From the NCBI GenBank assembly GCA_905221605.1, contig CAJNDS010001680.1, forward strand, positions 554,001 through 618,000: a stretch of DNA of 64,000 bases, in the 5' to 3' direction. Positions within the stretch are counted from its first letter, which is position 1; the number at the start of each line of letters is the position of its first letter. Origin of the DNA: Symbiodinium natans. Lineage: Eukaryota; Sar; Dinophyceae; Suessiales; Symbiodiniaceae. This document shows positions 62,840 to 64,000 of this stretch, piece after piece. The notes under the pieces were generated by a model, which was not told where the DNA came from, made no database searches, and saw only the letters and a list, made by a program, of their open reading frames with translations. Made by a program: the position numbers and the translations under genes.

Positions 62840-62995
62840 TCCTTTCCTTAGAGAGAATTAGAGAGGATCAGAGAGAATCACTCAGGATTCCTTTCCTTAC
62901 AGAGAATTAGAGAGGATCAGAGAGAATCAGAGAGGATCAGAAAGGATCAGAGAGAATCAGAGAGGATCATAGGGAATCAGAGAGAATGAGAAAGA
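62840..62995. repeat. AGAGAATCAGAGAGGATC tandem array
   Basis: About eight imperfect copies of an 18-bp purine-rich unit; the first two are separated by a repeated CAGGATTCCTTTCCTTA segment. Confidence 0.85.
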
Positions 62996-64000
62996 AGGGC
63001 TGGGAGGGTTTTACAGGTCAGGGCTTGGTTCAGGGATCAGGGCTTGGGGGGATGGGTTGAAAGGTGTGATTACTCTCAAGAACAACGGACCCCCCCAAAA
63101 ACAACAAGCCCCGACTGGCGTACTTTATTTCCAGGGCTTCATTATTGCGGCCGGGACACCTGGCGTACTTTAATATTAGGGGCTTTAGTAATACTAGGTT
63201 AACATTATGGGCCCTTGGCGGAGTCCGATGACCCGGCCTCAGCCCACTGCTCCGGAGCTCAGGCCACCCTTCTCTCCAAACCGTGAATTCCTGAAGCCCG
63301 GCTAGAACACACCAAACATCCCCTGTATATCCCAAGTAACAGTCATTGAGGCCTGAAGAATTAAATCCTTCTATCTTTTTCATACTGCCCAAAATCCTCG
63401 TTTAATGAAGTAGGCCCCCAGATGAAAACTTGGTGGTTGACAGGCTATATAAGGGGTATATCAGGGGTCCCCTGTTAAGGCCTATGCTAAGGGACCATAA
63501 GAAATGACCCCTCAGTAGCCGCTTGGGACAATTTCAGATTTTCCTTATTGAGTTTAAGAGGGTCATAGTCTGGAGGAATATTTTTCAGACGGTGTTAAGG
63601 CCATCCTAGACCCGAATAAGGATTCTCTTACACTTTGGCACGGAGGATCCGATCAACACATAAAGCGCCAGAACAATCTCTAAGGAGTATGCGGAGGAAG
63701 GCCCGAAGACCTAAGCCTCTAAAGCCCTAAGACCCCGAAAAGAGCTCTCCAATCCCCAAAATGCCCCCTGAAAGCACCGATAACGCCTCAAGCAACCCGA
63801 AACCCCAAACCCAAAACCCAAAACCCAAAACCGCAAACCCTAAACCCTCAACCCTGAACCCTGAACCCTCAACCCTAAACCCTAAACCCTAAACCCTAAA
63901 CCCTCAACCCTAAACCCTAAACCCCTTAGGAGCCCCTAGATGAAACCACCAGGAAGCCTCTGATCCGCTGGCCCACCCTGCGGAGAAGCCGGGCTGTGTG
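62996..64000. other. window end, no gene called
   Basis: ACTGGCGTACTTTA and CCTGGCGTACTTTA at 63114 and 63160 form a short direct repeat. A family D copy lies at 63515-63612. The rest is AT-mixed sequence and CCCTAAA repeats. A minus-strand frame (63030-63392) is open but not convincing. Confidence 0.5.

Larger units (their letters stand above)
541..63930. repeat. window-wide telomere-type repeat TTTAGGG/CCCTAAA
   Basis: Short tracts of the plant-type telomere heptamer, from 2 to about 20 units and perfect or decayed, occur every few hundred bases in both orientations. Long clean examples: 8963-9026, 15402-15471, 23546-23628, 28250-28300, 29277-29362, 30154-30232, 39091-39161, 39396-39486, 46621-46684, 53478-53562, 53667-53774 and 55090-55214. 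Because both orientations alternate throughout, this is interstitial material, not a chromosome end. TTTAGGG is known as a telomere repeat of dinoflagellates and plants. Many tracts lie exactly between exon-like pieces, so a large share probably sits in introns. Confidence 0.97.

Noticed and set aside
1-64000. True chromosome end
   Set aside because: Tracts occur in both orientations throughout and none is long or terminal.
1-64000. tRNA, rRNA or snRNA genes
   Set aside because: I looked for T-loop and 5S-like motifs and found none; a covariance-model scan (tRNAscan-SE, Rfam) would be decisive.

Overview
The window looks like nuclear DNA of a dinoflagellate (inference). Grounds: plant-type telomere repeat TTTAGGG/CCCTAAA scattered in hundreds of short tracts on both strands; two families of long repeat proteins of the kind expanded in Symbiodinium-like genomes (22-residue FNQSLEGVQLPSGLQTLTFG units and 41-residue RCC1-like AFAAILGDGSVVTWG units), each behind a ubiquitin-like N-terminus; and genes cut into small exons by short terminal-inverted-repeat elements that behave like introners. 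No rRNA, tRNA, spliced-leader gene, CRISPR array or recognisable promoter box was seen. All exon limits below are read by eye; no transcript data were available.

Layout. 0-6 kb: a possible exon, then telomere-type repeats around a frameshifted FNIP-type repeat gene (1951-3350). 6-12 kb: exon-like pieces on both strands between repeat tracts. 12.3-14.5 kb: the intact FNIP-type gene, paralogue of the first. 16-21.7 kb: the best gene-dense stretch, with a small gene end (16.0-16.4 kb), a multi-exon gene for a secreted protein (16485-19251) and a further Cys-containing exon set (19457-21651) that may be the same gene. 22-24 kb: a minus-strand gene and a plus-strand gene facing away from each other across a telomere-type tract. 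24-57 kb: mostly isolated exons in a sea of telomere-type repeats, plus a broken LINE reverse transcriptase (33.7-34.4 kb), a KptA-like exon (40.0-40.2 kb), a 21-bp array in alternating orientation (40.54-41.01 kb), a G-run desert (47.7-47.96 kb) and a CxxC-containing exon group (49.3-54.3 kb). 57.4-59.2 kb: a three-exon ubiquitin-like/RCC1-repeat gene whose two introns are short elements with perfect 4-bp target duplications. 59-64 kb: repeats with four good exons.

The most notable system is the mobile and repeat material itself. Family A elements (about 80-175 bp, ends CTTGGTAGCCCAG...CTGGGCTACTAAG) carry 4-bp target duplications, and removing element plus one duplication restores an open frame at five places (6.1, 18.9, 20.2, 29.4, 57.5 kb). 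Family B does the same at 57.76 kb. Several telomere-type tracts are themselves flanked by 11-23-bp direct repeats, some lying inside family A elements, and one is absent from the matching leader of the paralogous FNIP gene. This suggests telomere-type DNA is inserted at staggered breaks and then tolerated, often as intron sequence.
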